A DNA stretch of 64,000 bases from Leptospira sp. (GTDB taxonomy: Bacteria > Spirochaetota > Leptospiria > Leptospirales > Leptospiraceae), in the NCBI GenBank assembly GCA_002786225.1, contig PEQN01000002.1, forward strand, positions 149,265 to 213,264, written 5' to 3'. The notes under the pieces were generated by a model. That model was not told where the DNA came from. It searched no databases and worked only from the letters and a program-made list of their open reading frames with translations. The position numbers were made by a program, and so were the translations under genes. Numbering within the stretch: position 1 is the stretch's first letter; each line of letters begins with the position of its first letter. Positions 54,617-62,853 of the stretch are shown here, piece after piece.

Positions 54617-56949
54617 AGATTTTCTCCAGGGCTTGCAAAAGTCTGTCCTAAGCAAAAAGAAGATTCGCTATCGGAGCTTTGCCAGGTTTGTGTATTTAAA
54701 TTCTTAACTGCGCTTCTTCGTATTCTCAAGGAAGTAGAGTTCATTCCGAACTGGGAAGTAGATATGAAAACCTCATCTAGTATGCTGTTAGAGATAGGAT
54801 CTCGAATTCTCATTCTAGTATTGCTTTGAAACAAAGTGAAATCTCTATGGAATAAAGAATTTTTTTTGGGAAAGCAGACTAATTCTCTTCTCGAAAGAGT
54901 ATAGGTTCCTTCTTGATTAGGGATTAAATAGGTTTGGCTCCTGGAAGGAAAGCCAGGAAATTCAAGCTCAAGCAAGAGCGAAGCTAGTTGCCCTGATTCA
55001 CTCTTCCATTCTATAAATCGATCATCTAAAATTGAAATAGAGTTCTGAAAAGATCCAGACCAAAGTATTTCCGTTAGTTGAACATCAGGATAAACACCTG
55101 AGATCCTAGACTCATTCCCTTCGTATTTGGAACTTGAAACCCATCCTGGACTAGAAATATGATGGACGAAAATATCTTTGCCAAGAACTTCTGCCTTCCA
55201 CTCCAAGGAATAAAGATTCCCGCTTGAATCATGATCCACATAGCGAGGTTCATTTGAATTTCGAAAATTCCGCTCTACCTCTTCTCTCTTAAGATCATAG
55301 AGAGTGATATCTGACTGCCAGTTCAAACGGCTCAGACTACGCGATATCTGAAAATTCTGCTGGGGTAGTTTTTTACTCAAACTAATAAAGAATACTTCAT
55401 TGTTAGCAAGAATTTTCCTCAAAGCACTAAGTGGAAAGGAATCTGTTCCTATTTTCAGAAAGAGAGCCGATATATCACAGCGAGTTCTTCCATCTTTAGT
55501 GCGAACTTGAAATTCTAAGAATCTGTCCTGGGCAAAGCTTCTCAACTCAGAATCTAATACACCCCTTGCCTGAATTTCTGTTAGTTGAAGATCAATAGGT
55601 TTACAAAAATGGGAACTCGAACTCAAAGGTAAAGAATAACCAGGACTAGCACAGACTTTTTCAGAGGATGTATACAGAAATTTCTGATCAGAGCAGGCAG
55701 GTAAGTTTAGATCCTGTGAAAAGTATTCATCTTCTTCTTTAAAGTTTACAATCAAAGAATCTATCTTAGATTCAATTTCATTCTCTTGTTCTTTTGTAAC
55801 CAGAAAGAAGGTTTGTTTTTTATTAATTACATCTGCCCATGGAAAAGAGGTGGGAATCATTTTGCCCTCTAAATCGGAATCTTCATGAATAAAGAGTAGA
55901 TGTGCACTCGGAAAGAGAAAACCTAAACCAGAATTATCCCAGAATTGAATTCTTACTTGCTTGGAATTAGAAAGCTCTTCTTTGCTCTTGGATTCTTCTT
56001 CTGTAGCTTGCAATAGAGTTAGTTCATCTAAACAAATCGCTTCTTTATGAGGATTCTTCCATTCTATAAAACGATTCATTCTCGAACTTGTGCTTTGAAA
56101 TATTTCTTGGATTACAATTTCTCTATTTGTACAATTTGTCCGACTTTTTTCATTTACTATCTTGCTAGATTCAATAAACTTTCGGATTATAGGCGAAACA
56201 TAATCACAGGGAATAGAAATTCTAAGGAAGCGTCTTGATGACTTAGAAACATCTAAATTCCATGATCTCATAAAAAACGAACAAGAGTTTGATTCCATAT
56301 AATTCCAATAAGGCAAGGAATAAGATTTGCCTAAATAAAATTCTGTTCCGTCTAGCTGAATTGCTCTTTTCTCGTCAAGTCTTCCTAGAAAACTATCATC
56401 TAACAATAACCAGTTATTTGGTGGAACCTTCTTCCATTCTCGAATGATGGAACTTTCTGTTGGAAAATCTATTCTTAGCTCAAGATTGTGGGATTGGATT
56501 AAAAAATCAGGAAATGAATTAGTATCCAAAGGAATTTCAAAGGCAAGTTGAACATCCTTCATGATCCTTTGATTGAATAAAGTATTTTCCAAACAAAAAC
56601 TAAGACGTGGTCCATAATCGATTTCCCTTCGATTTCGAGAATGAAAACAAATCGAACTTTCTGAAAATTCAAAGCTGGGTTGAAGATTTACACTTCTTTC
56701 CTGATTCCTCTCACCCTCTTCTAAAACTTCCGATCCATAATCTAAGCGAATAAGCTGGGGAAGTGAATTCGAATTAGCTAGAAAAAATTCTGAGTCTCTA
56801 TCCTTACAGGAAGAAATACAGAAAAACAAAAATAATAACAAAGTAAATATGTTAAATTTCTGTTCCAAGCGATCGCAAAGAAATTTTCTAAAAAAAAGAT
56901 CGCTTGAATGAAGTTTTCTCGCCAATTTGGCATCTGCTCTTTGAAACAT
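54613..56949 (-). CDS. large lipoprotein with three lamin-tail-like repeats
   Basis: 778 residues. The hydrophobic segment at 33-47 ends in FCISSC (Cys48), a likely lipid attachment site after an unusually long n-region. Three segments share the pattern x-x-E-I...(D/N)RF(I/L)E(W/F)...L: about 278-313 (IVIQEIFQ, NRFIEWKN), 455-500 (LQLTEIQARG, DRFLEFQV) and 622-665 (VQLTEILWSG, DRFIEWKS). This resembles the start of lamin-tail (LTD) domains, often found in secreted nucleases. GAGGG stands before the ATG at 56949. It is the first gene of the operon with the barrel and the PLD lipoprotein. Confidence 0.6.
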   Translation of the reverse strand: MFQRADAKLARKLHSSDLFFRKFLCDRLEQKFNIFTLLLFLFFCISSCKDRDSEFFLANSNSLPQLIRLDYGSEVLEEGERNQERSVNLQPSFEFSESSICFHSRNRREIDYGPRLSFCLENTLFNQRIMKDVQLAFEIPLDTNSFPDFLIQSHNLELRIDFPTESSIIREWKKVPPNNWLLLDDSFLGRLDEKRAIQLDGTEFYLGKSYSLPYWNYMESNSCSFFMRSWNLDVSKSSRRFLRISIPCDYVSPIIRKFIESSKIVNEKSRTNCTNREIVIQEIFQSTSSRMNRFIEWKNPHKEAICLDELTLLQATEEESKSKEELSNSKQVRIQFWDNSGLGFLFPSAHLLFIHEDSDLEGKMIPTSFPWADVINKKQTFFLVTKEQENEIESKIDSLIVNFKEEDEYFSQDLNLPACSDQKFLYTSSEKVCASPGYSLPLSSSSHFCKPIDLQLTEIQARGVLDSELRSFAQDRFLEFQVRTKDGRTRCDISALFLKIGTDSFPLSALRKILANNEVFFISLSKKLPQQNFQISRSLSRLNWQSDITLYDLKREEVERNFRNSNEPRYVDHDSSGNLYSLEWKAEVLGKDIFVHHISSPGWVSSSKYEGNESRISGVYPDVQLTEILWSGSFQNSISILDDRFIEWKSESGQLASLLLELEFPGFPSRSQTYLIPNQEGTYTLSRRELVCFPKKNSLFHRDFTLFQSNTRMRIRDPISNSILDEVFISTSQFGMNSTSLRIRRSAVKNLNTQTWQSSDSESSFCLGQTFASPGENL

Positions 56950-57069
56950 AATTTGCCCTCAGGCAGATTTGTCTCAAGATACGAAGTCCAAGAAATTTTT
57001 TTTGATATTAATACTAGAAAAGTATATTTTGATTTTTCTAATTCGAAAAATTTAAGTATTTTTAAATTT

Positions 57070-57515
57070 GTTTATTACTTGAATGAATTTTATTTTGTCG
57101 AATGGTTTTGTCAAAAAGTTCTGTTAATTTCTCAGGTTCGATTCCAATTACAGAATCTTTTATGATAAATTCTAGCTGAAACTTAGCCTCCACTTTTAAA
57201 TTTAAAAGTGCCTTTAAATCGATTTTTCCTTTTTGGGCGTAAACTTAACTGCATTGCTTAGCAAATTAAGAATTATTTGATTCAGTCTAATTTTATCTGA
57301 AGAAATATATTCTGGAACATTTGCATCAATCTTCGATTCGAAAAGAATTTCTTTCTCATGAATCATTGGCGCAAAATTACCTATCACAGTGTCAATCGAT
57401 TCTCTCAGCGAAAAGTTTCGAGATATAATTCCATTTTACCTGATTCAATTTTTGAAAAATCTAGAATATCATTGATAATTCCCAAAAGCAAAGTTTTACT
57501 TGATTTGATATAGGG
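57070..57515 (-). pseudogene. decayed sensor histidine kinase (HisKA-HATPase fragment)
   Basis: On the reverse strand, three successive frames together read kinase boxes: KSSKTLLLGIINDILDFSKI (H-box region end), then after a one-base shift EYISSDKIRLNQIILNLLSN AVKF (N-box), then after another shift FQLEFIIKDSVIGIEPEKLT (the G1 box, where DTGIGI has become DSVIGI). There is no start or receiver domain, and neither the His-box core nor the upstream sensor part is found. The fragment is about 450 bp. It is a dead gene at the 5' side of the surface operon. Confidence 0.75.
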
Positions 57516-57917
57516 AAATACCAAGCATAGACTCTGATACTATTAAGGCAAATAATCCTTGGTTGATACTTAGATTCGTAGAGCAGACAACTCTAATATT
57601 CTAATAAGTTACTATTAATAAAGACACCACTTCAATCAAAAAATACAATTCCTATGTTGAAAATTTTAGTATAGAAAACACACTAAGATCCATGAAAGCA
57701 GAGAGATATTCAGTTTAAGGATATTACCTTTCATTTACTATTTTGATTTCTATTAAAATCAATCAAAGTAAACCAAAAAAAAGAAAATTCCAATTGCAAA
57801 GAAGATTCTACTAGAGATAGGATAAGAAATGAATAAAAAAAACGGATGTTTGAATAGTCCTTAAAACTTTGGTCAAAGTAAATTTCATTTCACTCATAGC
57901 ATTTATGGTTGAATGAT
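57516..57917. other. gene-free stretch
   Basis: About 400 bp of AT-rich DNA without a plausible frame, ribosome site or strong hairpin. It may be further degraded DNA of the histidine-kinase remnant next to it. Confidence 0.4.
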
Positions 57918-59747
57918 TTAGCTATTTCTTTTGTTCTGAATGTAGTTAATAATTTTATGAGCGGTTGCTTCCCCTATTCCATCAATCCTAACTAGTTCTT
58001 CCCATTTTGCATCTTGGATTTTCTTACGTCCTTGGAAATACTTTAGAATGGATCTACGTCTTACCGCACCTATATCTGGAATTTCGTCTAACAAAGTCTT
58101 AAGCTCAGCTTTGATTCTTCTAAGTCTATGATAGGTCACCCCAAACCTATGTGCCTCATCCCTAAGATTACGGAGCAATCGCATACCAGGAGAGTTAATA
58201 GGAAAAGTATAAGGTTCTTTTTCTCCTGGGAAATATATTTCTTCTCGCTTCTTAGCTAGCCCAATAAAAGGAAGATTGGGAATTTCCAAGGCAAGAGCAA
58301 TTTCGCAGGCTCGATTGAGCTGGGTTGGACCACCATCAATAACTATCAAATCAGGTAGGGTCTCCTCTTCATTTAATAAACGCTGAAGCCTTCGACCAAT
58401 TACTTCATGCATCATACCAGGATCATTGATACCCTCATGTCCTCGAATTTTATAATGTCTATAACCTGGCTTATATGGTTTTCCATCTACAAACATAACC
58501 CCAGAAGCTACTGGTTCAAAACCTTGGATATGAGAAATATCATAACACTCGATTACTTGAGGAATTTCTTTTAATTTCAAATTATCTTTTAACTCTTGCA
58601 AGGCTGTTGATTGGTCTCTGAGTTTTGTTGCAAGAAGTCTTTCCGTTAAAGCTAGTTCCGCGTTCTTCTGACCAATATTGATTAAGGATCTCTTCTTTCC
58701 TTGGGCTGGAATTTTAATTTTGGGCATAAAGCCTAACTGATCTTGCAGATATTCCATCAATGCTTGGACGCCATCCTTAACAACTTCAGGAAGATAAATC
58801 GTTCTTGGAACAAAATTTGCGTTCAAATAATAATCTCGCAGAAAGGCTTCCAAGAGTTCTTGGTTAGATGAATCATTTAATCCTGTGAATGGAAATGTCT
58901 TCTTAGCTTCTAGTCGACCTGAACGTACTTCTAAGAGTACAATTTGTCCCTCATTATCTCTTTTTGCAAAAGAAACTATGTCTTCGTCCCCACCTTCTAC
59001 ACTGACAACAGTTTGTCTTTCTCTTACTTTTTCCACTCTAGATAAAATATCTCGATAATGTGCCGCTGATTCAAAATCCATTTTATCAGAATAATCCATC
59101 ATCCTGGATTTAAGATTGTCTATTAAAACATCTTTCTTCCCTTCTAGAAATTGAATAACACGATCTATCATTTCTTTATAGGTATCTTCAGACACATTCC
59201 CTTGGCAGGGACCAAGGCATCTCTTGATATGAAAATTCATACAAGGTCTTTGCGGCTTAGCTAAGGGTAATTTCAATTTAGTTTTACGAATTGGAAATAT
59301 TTTATGGATTATCTGTAGCGCGTCTCTTGCGACTCTAGGGTCAGCATAAGGACCAAAGTATCTATCTCCATTTGGTCTAGGTCTTCTGGTTAGAAAAACC
59401 ATGGGATAGGCTTCTGATGTGGATACACAAATAAATGGATAACGTTTATCATCCTTTAGGCGAACATTGTATTTTGGATTGTATTTTTTGATTAAGGTCG
59501 ACTCAAGGATGAGTGCTTCTACTTCTGTCTCAGTGACTATCCAATCTAAATCAGCAATTTCAATTTGTAGATGTCTAGTCTTTACCTCAGCTACATTTGG
59601 ATTGAGGTAACTTTTGATTCGATTAGCGAGTCGTATCGCTTTGCCAACATAAATGACCTCTCCCTTGGCATCCTTCCAAAGATAGCAACCAGGCTCATCG
59701 CTGAGGTTCTTGATCTTCTCTAAAATTAATTTTCGCGATTCGACCAT
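57918..59747 (-). CDS. uvrC: excinuclease ABC subunit C
   Basis: With the ATG at 59747 the protein has 609 residues. It has the GIY-YIG domain ([20 protein letters not shown]), the Cys cluster segment [17 protein letters not shown], the UVR motif ([20 protein letters not shown]), the RNase-H-like half with [16 protein letters not shown] and [12 protein letters not shown], and the C-terminal HhH ([20 protein letters not shown]). It makes both cuts around DNA lesions marked by UvrAB. The start is ambiguous: a TTG at 59777 would add 10 residues and AGGA is very close to the ATG, but MVESRKLIL fits family starts better. Confidence 0.94.
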   Translation of the reverse strand: MVESRKLILEKIKNLSDEPGCYLWKDAKGEVIYVGKAIRLANRIKSYLNPNVAEVKTRHLQIEIADLDWIVTETEVEALILESTLIKKYNPKYNVRLKDDKRYPFICVSTSEAYPMVFLTRRPRPNGDRYFGPYADPRVARDALQIIHKIFPIRKTKLKLPLAKPQRPCMNFHIKRCLGPCQGNVSEDTYKEMIDRVIQFLEGKKDVLIDNLKSRMMDYSDKMDFESAAHYRDILSRVEKVRERQTVVSVEGGDEDIVSFAKRDNEGQIVLLEVRSGRLEAKKTFPFTGLNDSSNQELLEAFLRDYYLNANFVPRTIYLPEVVKDGVQALMEYLQDQLGFMPKIKIPAQGKKRSLINIGQKNAELALTERLLATKLRDQSTALQELKDNLKLKEIPQVIECYDISHIQGFEPVASGVMFVDGKPYKPGYRHYKIRGHEGINDPGMMHEVIGRRLQRLLNEEETLPDLIVIDGGPTQLNRACEIALALEIPNLPFIGLAKKREEIYFPGEKEPYTFPINSPGMRLLRNLRDEAHRFGVTYHRLRRIKAELKTLLDEIPDIGAVRRRSILKYFQGRKKIQDAKWEELVRIDGIGEATAHKIINYIQNKRNS

Positions 59748-59944
59748 TCCTACTTTTGACCATATTTCTAGAGTCAATCTCGATCACTATTTCAAAATTT
59801 CACTAGCCTCGCTCAGTTTAGTTTTGTGCTTGATGTAGGTATTTGGGATTGGTCTTCCTCTGCCACCCCCTTAAGGAGGTATTTCCCAAGTCACCCTGGC
59901 AAAGAAGAGAAAATATCTGAATCGAAAAAACTTGTAATTTTTTT

Positions 59945-60352
59945 ATGCTCATTCAGTATAGAACTATGATGCGGGAGATGATTGTGTGTATTGTGATTTT
60001 TTCTTTAGCAAATATTCATCTAATAGCTGATGAAACTTCAAACATGGCTGCATTTAATTCGTGTATGAAAGCTTGTTACCAGAAATCGGATACAATGTAT
60101 TCCACACTATCAGTTACAAGCTTCCTAGGAACCATAGCAGCCTTTGCTAGTGGCAAAGGCATTTCCGGAAGCAATAGATCCTTTGATTACACAAGTCTAG
60201 AACGAAATCCAACTGAACCAAGATACAATCATTGTTATTCTTCCTGCAAATACGAAAATCCAAATTTTGATACAACAAAAGATGGCGACATCCATCCTAA
60301 GTATGATAATTCCCTATATAATTATTTAAACCGAGACAAAATTATAAAATAA
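59945..60352 (+). CDS. small exported protein with two CX3C motifs
   Basis: 135 residues. The signal peptide ends near residue 29 (LIADE) if the first ATG at 59945 is used; ATGs at 59966 and 59969 could also start it. The mature part has CMKAC and CYSSC, two CX3C motifs about 50 residues apart, suggesting a disulfide-linked helical hairpin in the periplasm. I know no close family. A CCCCTTAAGGAGGT copy at 59867-59880 lies 65 bp before the start. Confidence 0.5.
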   Translation: MLIQYRTMMREMIVCIVIFSLANIHLIADETSNMAAFNSCMKACYQKSDTMYSTLSVTSFLGTIAAFASGKGISGSNRSFDYTSLERNPTEPRYNHCYSSCKYENPNFDTTKDGDIHPKYDNSLYNYLNRDKIIK

Positions 60353-60424
60353 TCTACTACGTTTAGATTTGCTCAAGGTTATTTCTTTGGGCACCTATTC
60401 CAGCTCTCCCTCGACGAGGGCGCC

Positions 60425-60471
60425 CCAGCACCATTTAGCAATGCAAAGCTGAGCGTTAGAAATGGTGCTGG
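60425..60471. repeat. 12-bp perfect inverted repeat
   Basis: CCAGCACCATTT (60425-60436) pairs with AAATGGTGCTGG (60460-60471) around a 23-nt loop that itself contains AGC/GCT. GC-rich sequence flanks it on both sides (GGGCGCCC before, TCTGGGGTGC after). Confidence 0.7.
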
Positions 60472-60610
60472 GTCTGGGGTGCAGGGACTTGTTCTTGGAA
60501 TCTTCACCACACGCTAAAGCACGTGGCATCAGTGGGATACTCTTTGGTTCAGAAACTTTGTTCCATTATACCGATTGGAACTTGTTAGCTGATAATATTA
60601 CTATGAGCTT

Positions 60611-60645
60611 CATCCTGCAATAGGCTAAAGCCTATCGTCAGGATG
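60611..60645. repeat. strong hairpin with GCTAAAGC apex
   Basis: Outer stem CATCCTG (60611-60617) with CAGGATG (60639-60645) and inner stem ATAGGCT (60620-60626) with AGCCTAT (60629-60635), two-base loop. A related imperfect palindrome with the same apex lies at 60507-60526 (CCAC...GCTAAAGC...GTGG). Confidence 0.65.
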
Positions 60646-60778
60646 AGAAGAAGCTGTAATCATCTTGGATGTTGTATCATACTTATTCCTATCAGAAAGT
60701 AGCTTAAGGTTTTTCCTGAATCACCTTCCATTCCGTACAAGAAATTAGTTTTTGCGAGGCTCAGTCAGGATAACATTT

Positions 60779-61234
60779 TCATGCAAACCTTTCTAGTCTT
60801 ATTTTGTTTTCATTAATATGAGACTCGGCCAATGCTATTATTTTTTTTGTATTAAAAGCAAAAGGAAAAAGCTTCGCTATTTGCTTTTCATAAATTTTAT
60901 AATTAATTTGTTTACTATTAACTTTAAGGGTTAATTCTTTAATTTTTGAAAACTCTAAAGCAAAAACAACAGCCTCAATTGAAAATATCTTTCCTTCTAA
61001 CACTTGATATAGCCTATTAAGTTTATCTTTACACTCAGAATCTCCGTAAGCTTCTTCATATTCAAAATATGAAGATAATATTGGAAAAATTTCCTCTAAA
61101 TAATTATCTAAAACAAACTCTTGTTCGTTCTCATAATAATCAAAAATAAATTGCCTTACTTCATCAATTGAAATATTTTCATTAATATATTTTTCAAGAA
61201 TACTGATTAAAGAATTTATAGTTAAATTTTTCAT
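60779..61234 (-). CDS. putative immunity protein (helical, colicin-immunity-like)
   Basis: 151 residues, mainly helical and acidic, with the pattern ISIDEVRQFIFDYYE, then DNYLEEIFPILSSYFEYEEA and CKDKLNRLYQVLEG. This resembles small helical immunity proteins of the colicin D/E5-type group, but I cannot name a family with certainty. The start overlaps the end of the upstream toxin-like gene by 4 bp (ATGA), the usual toxin-immunity arrangement. Confidence 0.5.
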   Translation of the reverse strand: MKNLTINSLISILEKYINENISIDEVRQFIFDYYENEQEFVLDNYLEEIFPILSSYFEYEEAYGDSECKDKLNRLYQVLEGKIFSIEAVVFALEFSKIKELTLKVNSKQINYKIYEKQIAKLFPFAFNTKKIIALAESHINENKIRLERFA

Positions 61235-62046
61235 GGCACATGCCTCTCTATCCCTGGAACCTTAATGCCCCGATGTATAAATTTTCCAGTTTTATCAAAT
61301 GTATCATGATATAAACGTATCGTTTTTCCTTGTTGATTAAGAACTTTAACCCATTGCGTATAGCTTCCTTCTACTCGGCCAGGCACTTTTATGCTAAATT
61401 CAGTAAAGTCTCCTATCTGTTTTATATTTTGATCAAATGGATTTCTTTTTGCATATTGATTAAAAAATTTATTTCCTTTTTGAAGAACAGCCTCCGATAT
61501 TTGCATACCCCCCTTCGCCGTCTGCACCCCACCATCTTTCGCCTTCTTAAGAGTCTTAGAATCAACAGTGCTCTTAGCAACATCATCATCAACTGCTCTG
61601 ACAACGTCTTTACCTATTTTCTTGCCATAACGCTTCCAGATGCCATAAGCCATCAAAGCAGCATGTGTGGTTGTGTAACCGATATCTTTCTCATCACCAG
61701 AAGTGATTCGTGTGAATTTCTCTATGTCATCGGTAATTCCTTCTTTAAATGCTTCTACTATTGCATCACCAACTTGGCCTCTATATTCAGAATCTGTAAA
61801 TAGTTTTTTGGCAGCATCTCCATATTTGTTGAGTAAGGCTTGTCTTTGTTCTGGAGTAGAGTTAGCTAGGAAGTCTGCAAACTCTTTGATATTTTCATAG
61901 TCTTGAATGAGAGAATTGAGTTCTTCATCCAGACGTTCTGCTACTCCCCCAGCGAATTTGTCTCCCATTCCTTTTGGTAATAGAGATTGTAAGATTTTTC
62001 TTCGTAGCTCTTCGGAAGCACCGTCAACAAGCGGTGGGAAGGACAA
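61231..62046 (-). CDS. orphan toxin-tip protein of a polymorphic toxin (N-terminally incomplete)
   Basis: The frame runs from a TTG at 62046 (in-frame stop four codons upstream, AAGGA nearby), so 271 residues is the longest protein. There is no secretion signal. Residues 1-190 are a helical pre-toxin linker; the last ~60 residues (EFSIKVPGRVEGSYTQWVKV, then KTIRLYHDTFDKTGKFIHRG and IKVPGIERHV) look like a compact nuclease or RNase tip with conserved His/Asp. It could be a displaced cassette that replaces the tip of the large toxin by recombination. It is followed by its likely immunity gene. Confidence 0.5.
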   Translation of the reverse strand: MSFPPLVDGASEELRRKILQSLLPKGMGDKFAGGVAERLDEELNSLIQDYENIKEFADFLANSTPEQRQALLNKYGDAAKKLFTDSEYRGQVGDAIVEAFKEGITDDIEKFTRITSGDEKDIGYTTTHAALMAYGIWKRYGKKIGKDVVRAVDDDVAKSTVDSKTLKKAKDGGVQTAKGGMQISEAVLQKGNKFFNQYAKRNPFDQNIKQIGDFTEFSIKVPGRVEGSYTQWVKVLNQQGKTIRLYHDTFDKTGKFIHRGIKVPGIERHVP

Positions 62047-62244
62047 TCCGTCCTTCTAGGGATTGGGATTTATCTTAATATAACATAAAATAAACTCAGC
62101 ATAAACTAGATTGTTTAATTGGGAATCTTACGAGAAAGTAGCGTAAAAGCTTTCAACTTAAGGATTCAATCTTTCGTTAACCAAAAATCTACGAAGAAGC
62201 TATATCCTTACAGCTTGAGAAATATGTAAAATTATTGGATAGAC

Positions 62245-62439
62245 TTAATTTTTTTCTTTTAGTCCTTTAATAAGCTTATTCCAATAAGAAACAACTTCTA
62301 TATGCTTTTTTCTATCTAAAATGACTTTATTCTTTGGATCCTTTGGATCACCACCAACTATTACTGGTTTTATTTCAAAAATTTCCATATCAGATTCTAT
62401 AAATGAATTATTCTTTCTAAATTTGATGATGTTATTCAT
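62245..62439 (-). CDS. small HNH-like protein lacking the first catalytic His (toxin-tip paralogue)
   Basis: 64 residues. The segment FEIKPVIVGGDPKDPKNKVI (then LDRKKH and YWNK) aligns with the last 45 residues of the toxin at 62854-64000 (HEIQPVKFNGSPIDPENKIP, then LKRSEH and WWNK), keeping Glu, Pro, Asn and the second His but with Phe in place of the first His. It starts with ATG at 62439 and overlaps the SUKH immunity stop (ATGA). It is probably inactive as a nuclease and may act as a decoy, an inhibitor or a partner of the immunity protein. Confidence 0.6.
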   Translation of the reverse strand: MNNIIKFRKNNSFIESDMEIFEIKPVIVGGDPKDPKNKVILDRKKHIEVVSYWNKLIKGLKEKN

Positions 62440-62849
62440 TTTAAGTTATAATCTCCTTTATTTAAAACTTTTAAAAAATCTGTAAAATTGGTGGCAACTA
62501 TTTTAGCCAGCGAATTATCCATTCCTACAAAGGGTATACTAACAATAGAATATTTATCAAATCTGGTATCGAAAGCAAAAGCCTCACCACCTCCATTAGA
62601 GCCAAACAAAATCAAGCCTGGAGCATACTCACTAACCTCATAAGCCTCATTTAATGAGATTATTTCATCTATTTTCCATAAAATTAAATAACTTTCTAAT
62701 CCAATAAATCCTTCTCCACCATTATATTGTATCATAAACTGAATATAATCACTAGGTAAATTAATACTTATTGCATTATTAAGTTTTTCTAACGAGATAC
62801 TACTATTTGTATTGAAATTAGATAATAATTTGTCAAAGTTATTTTTCAT
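62436..62849 (-). CDS. SMI1/KNR4 (SUKH) family immunity protein
   Basis: 137 residues. The family features are clear: INLPSDYIQFMIQYNGGEGF, then YLILWKIDEIISLNEAYEV and LILFGSNGGGEAFAFDTRFD. SUKH proteins neutralise nuclease toxins of polymorphic and contact-dependent systems. The ATG at 62849 lies 4 bp after the toxin stop, so it protects against the preceding HNH toxin. It is coupled downstream to the small HNH-like gene. Confidence 0.85.
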   Translation of the reverse strand: MKNNFDKLLSNFNTNSSISLEKLNNAISINLPSDYIQFMIQYNGGEGFIGLESYLILWKIDEIISLNEAYEVSEYAPGLILFGSNGGGEAFAFDTRFDKYSIVSIPFVGMDNSLAKIVATNFTDFLKVLNKGDYNLK

Positions 62850-62853
62850 AATG

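Larger units (their letters stand above)
60353..60778. other. hairpin-rich, GC-richer gene-free island
   Basis: These 426 bp are visibly richer in G and C than the AT-rich flanks and hold no good frame. They contain three inverted repeats (60425-60471, 60507-60526, 60611-60645); the last two share the loop octamer GCTAAAGC. The region borders the toxin locus. It could be a repeat element, a structured RNA or the remains of inserted DNA. Confidence 0.45.

Noticed and set aside
54617..54655. upstream TTG/other start for the beta-barrel gene
   Set aside because: The ATG at 54616 has GGAG upstream, gives a proper signal peptide and overlaps the previous stop as ATGA.
60420..60480. integron attC site
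   Set aside because: GCGTTAGA resembles one core half-site, but the matching complementary half-site is missing and no integrase is in the window.
61330..61803. a 157-residue frame on the forward strand opposite the orphan toxin gene
   Set aside because: It has no ribosome site, odd amino-acid composition and lies entirely inside the more plausible reverse gene.
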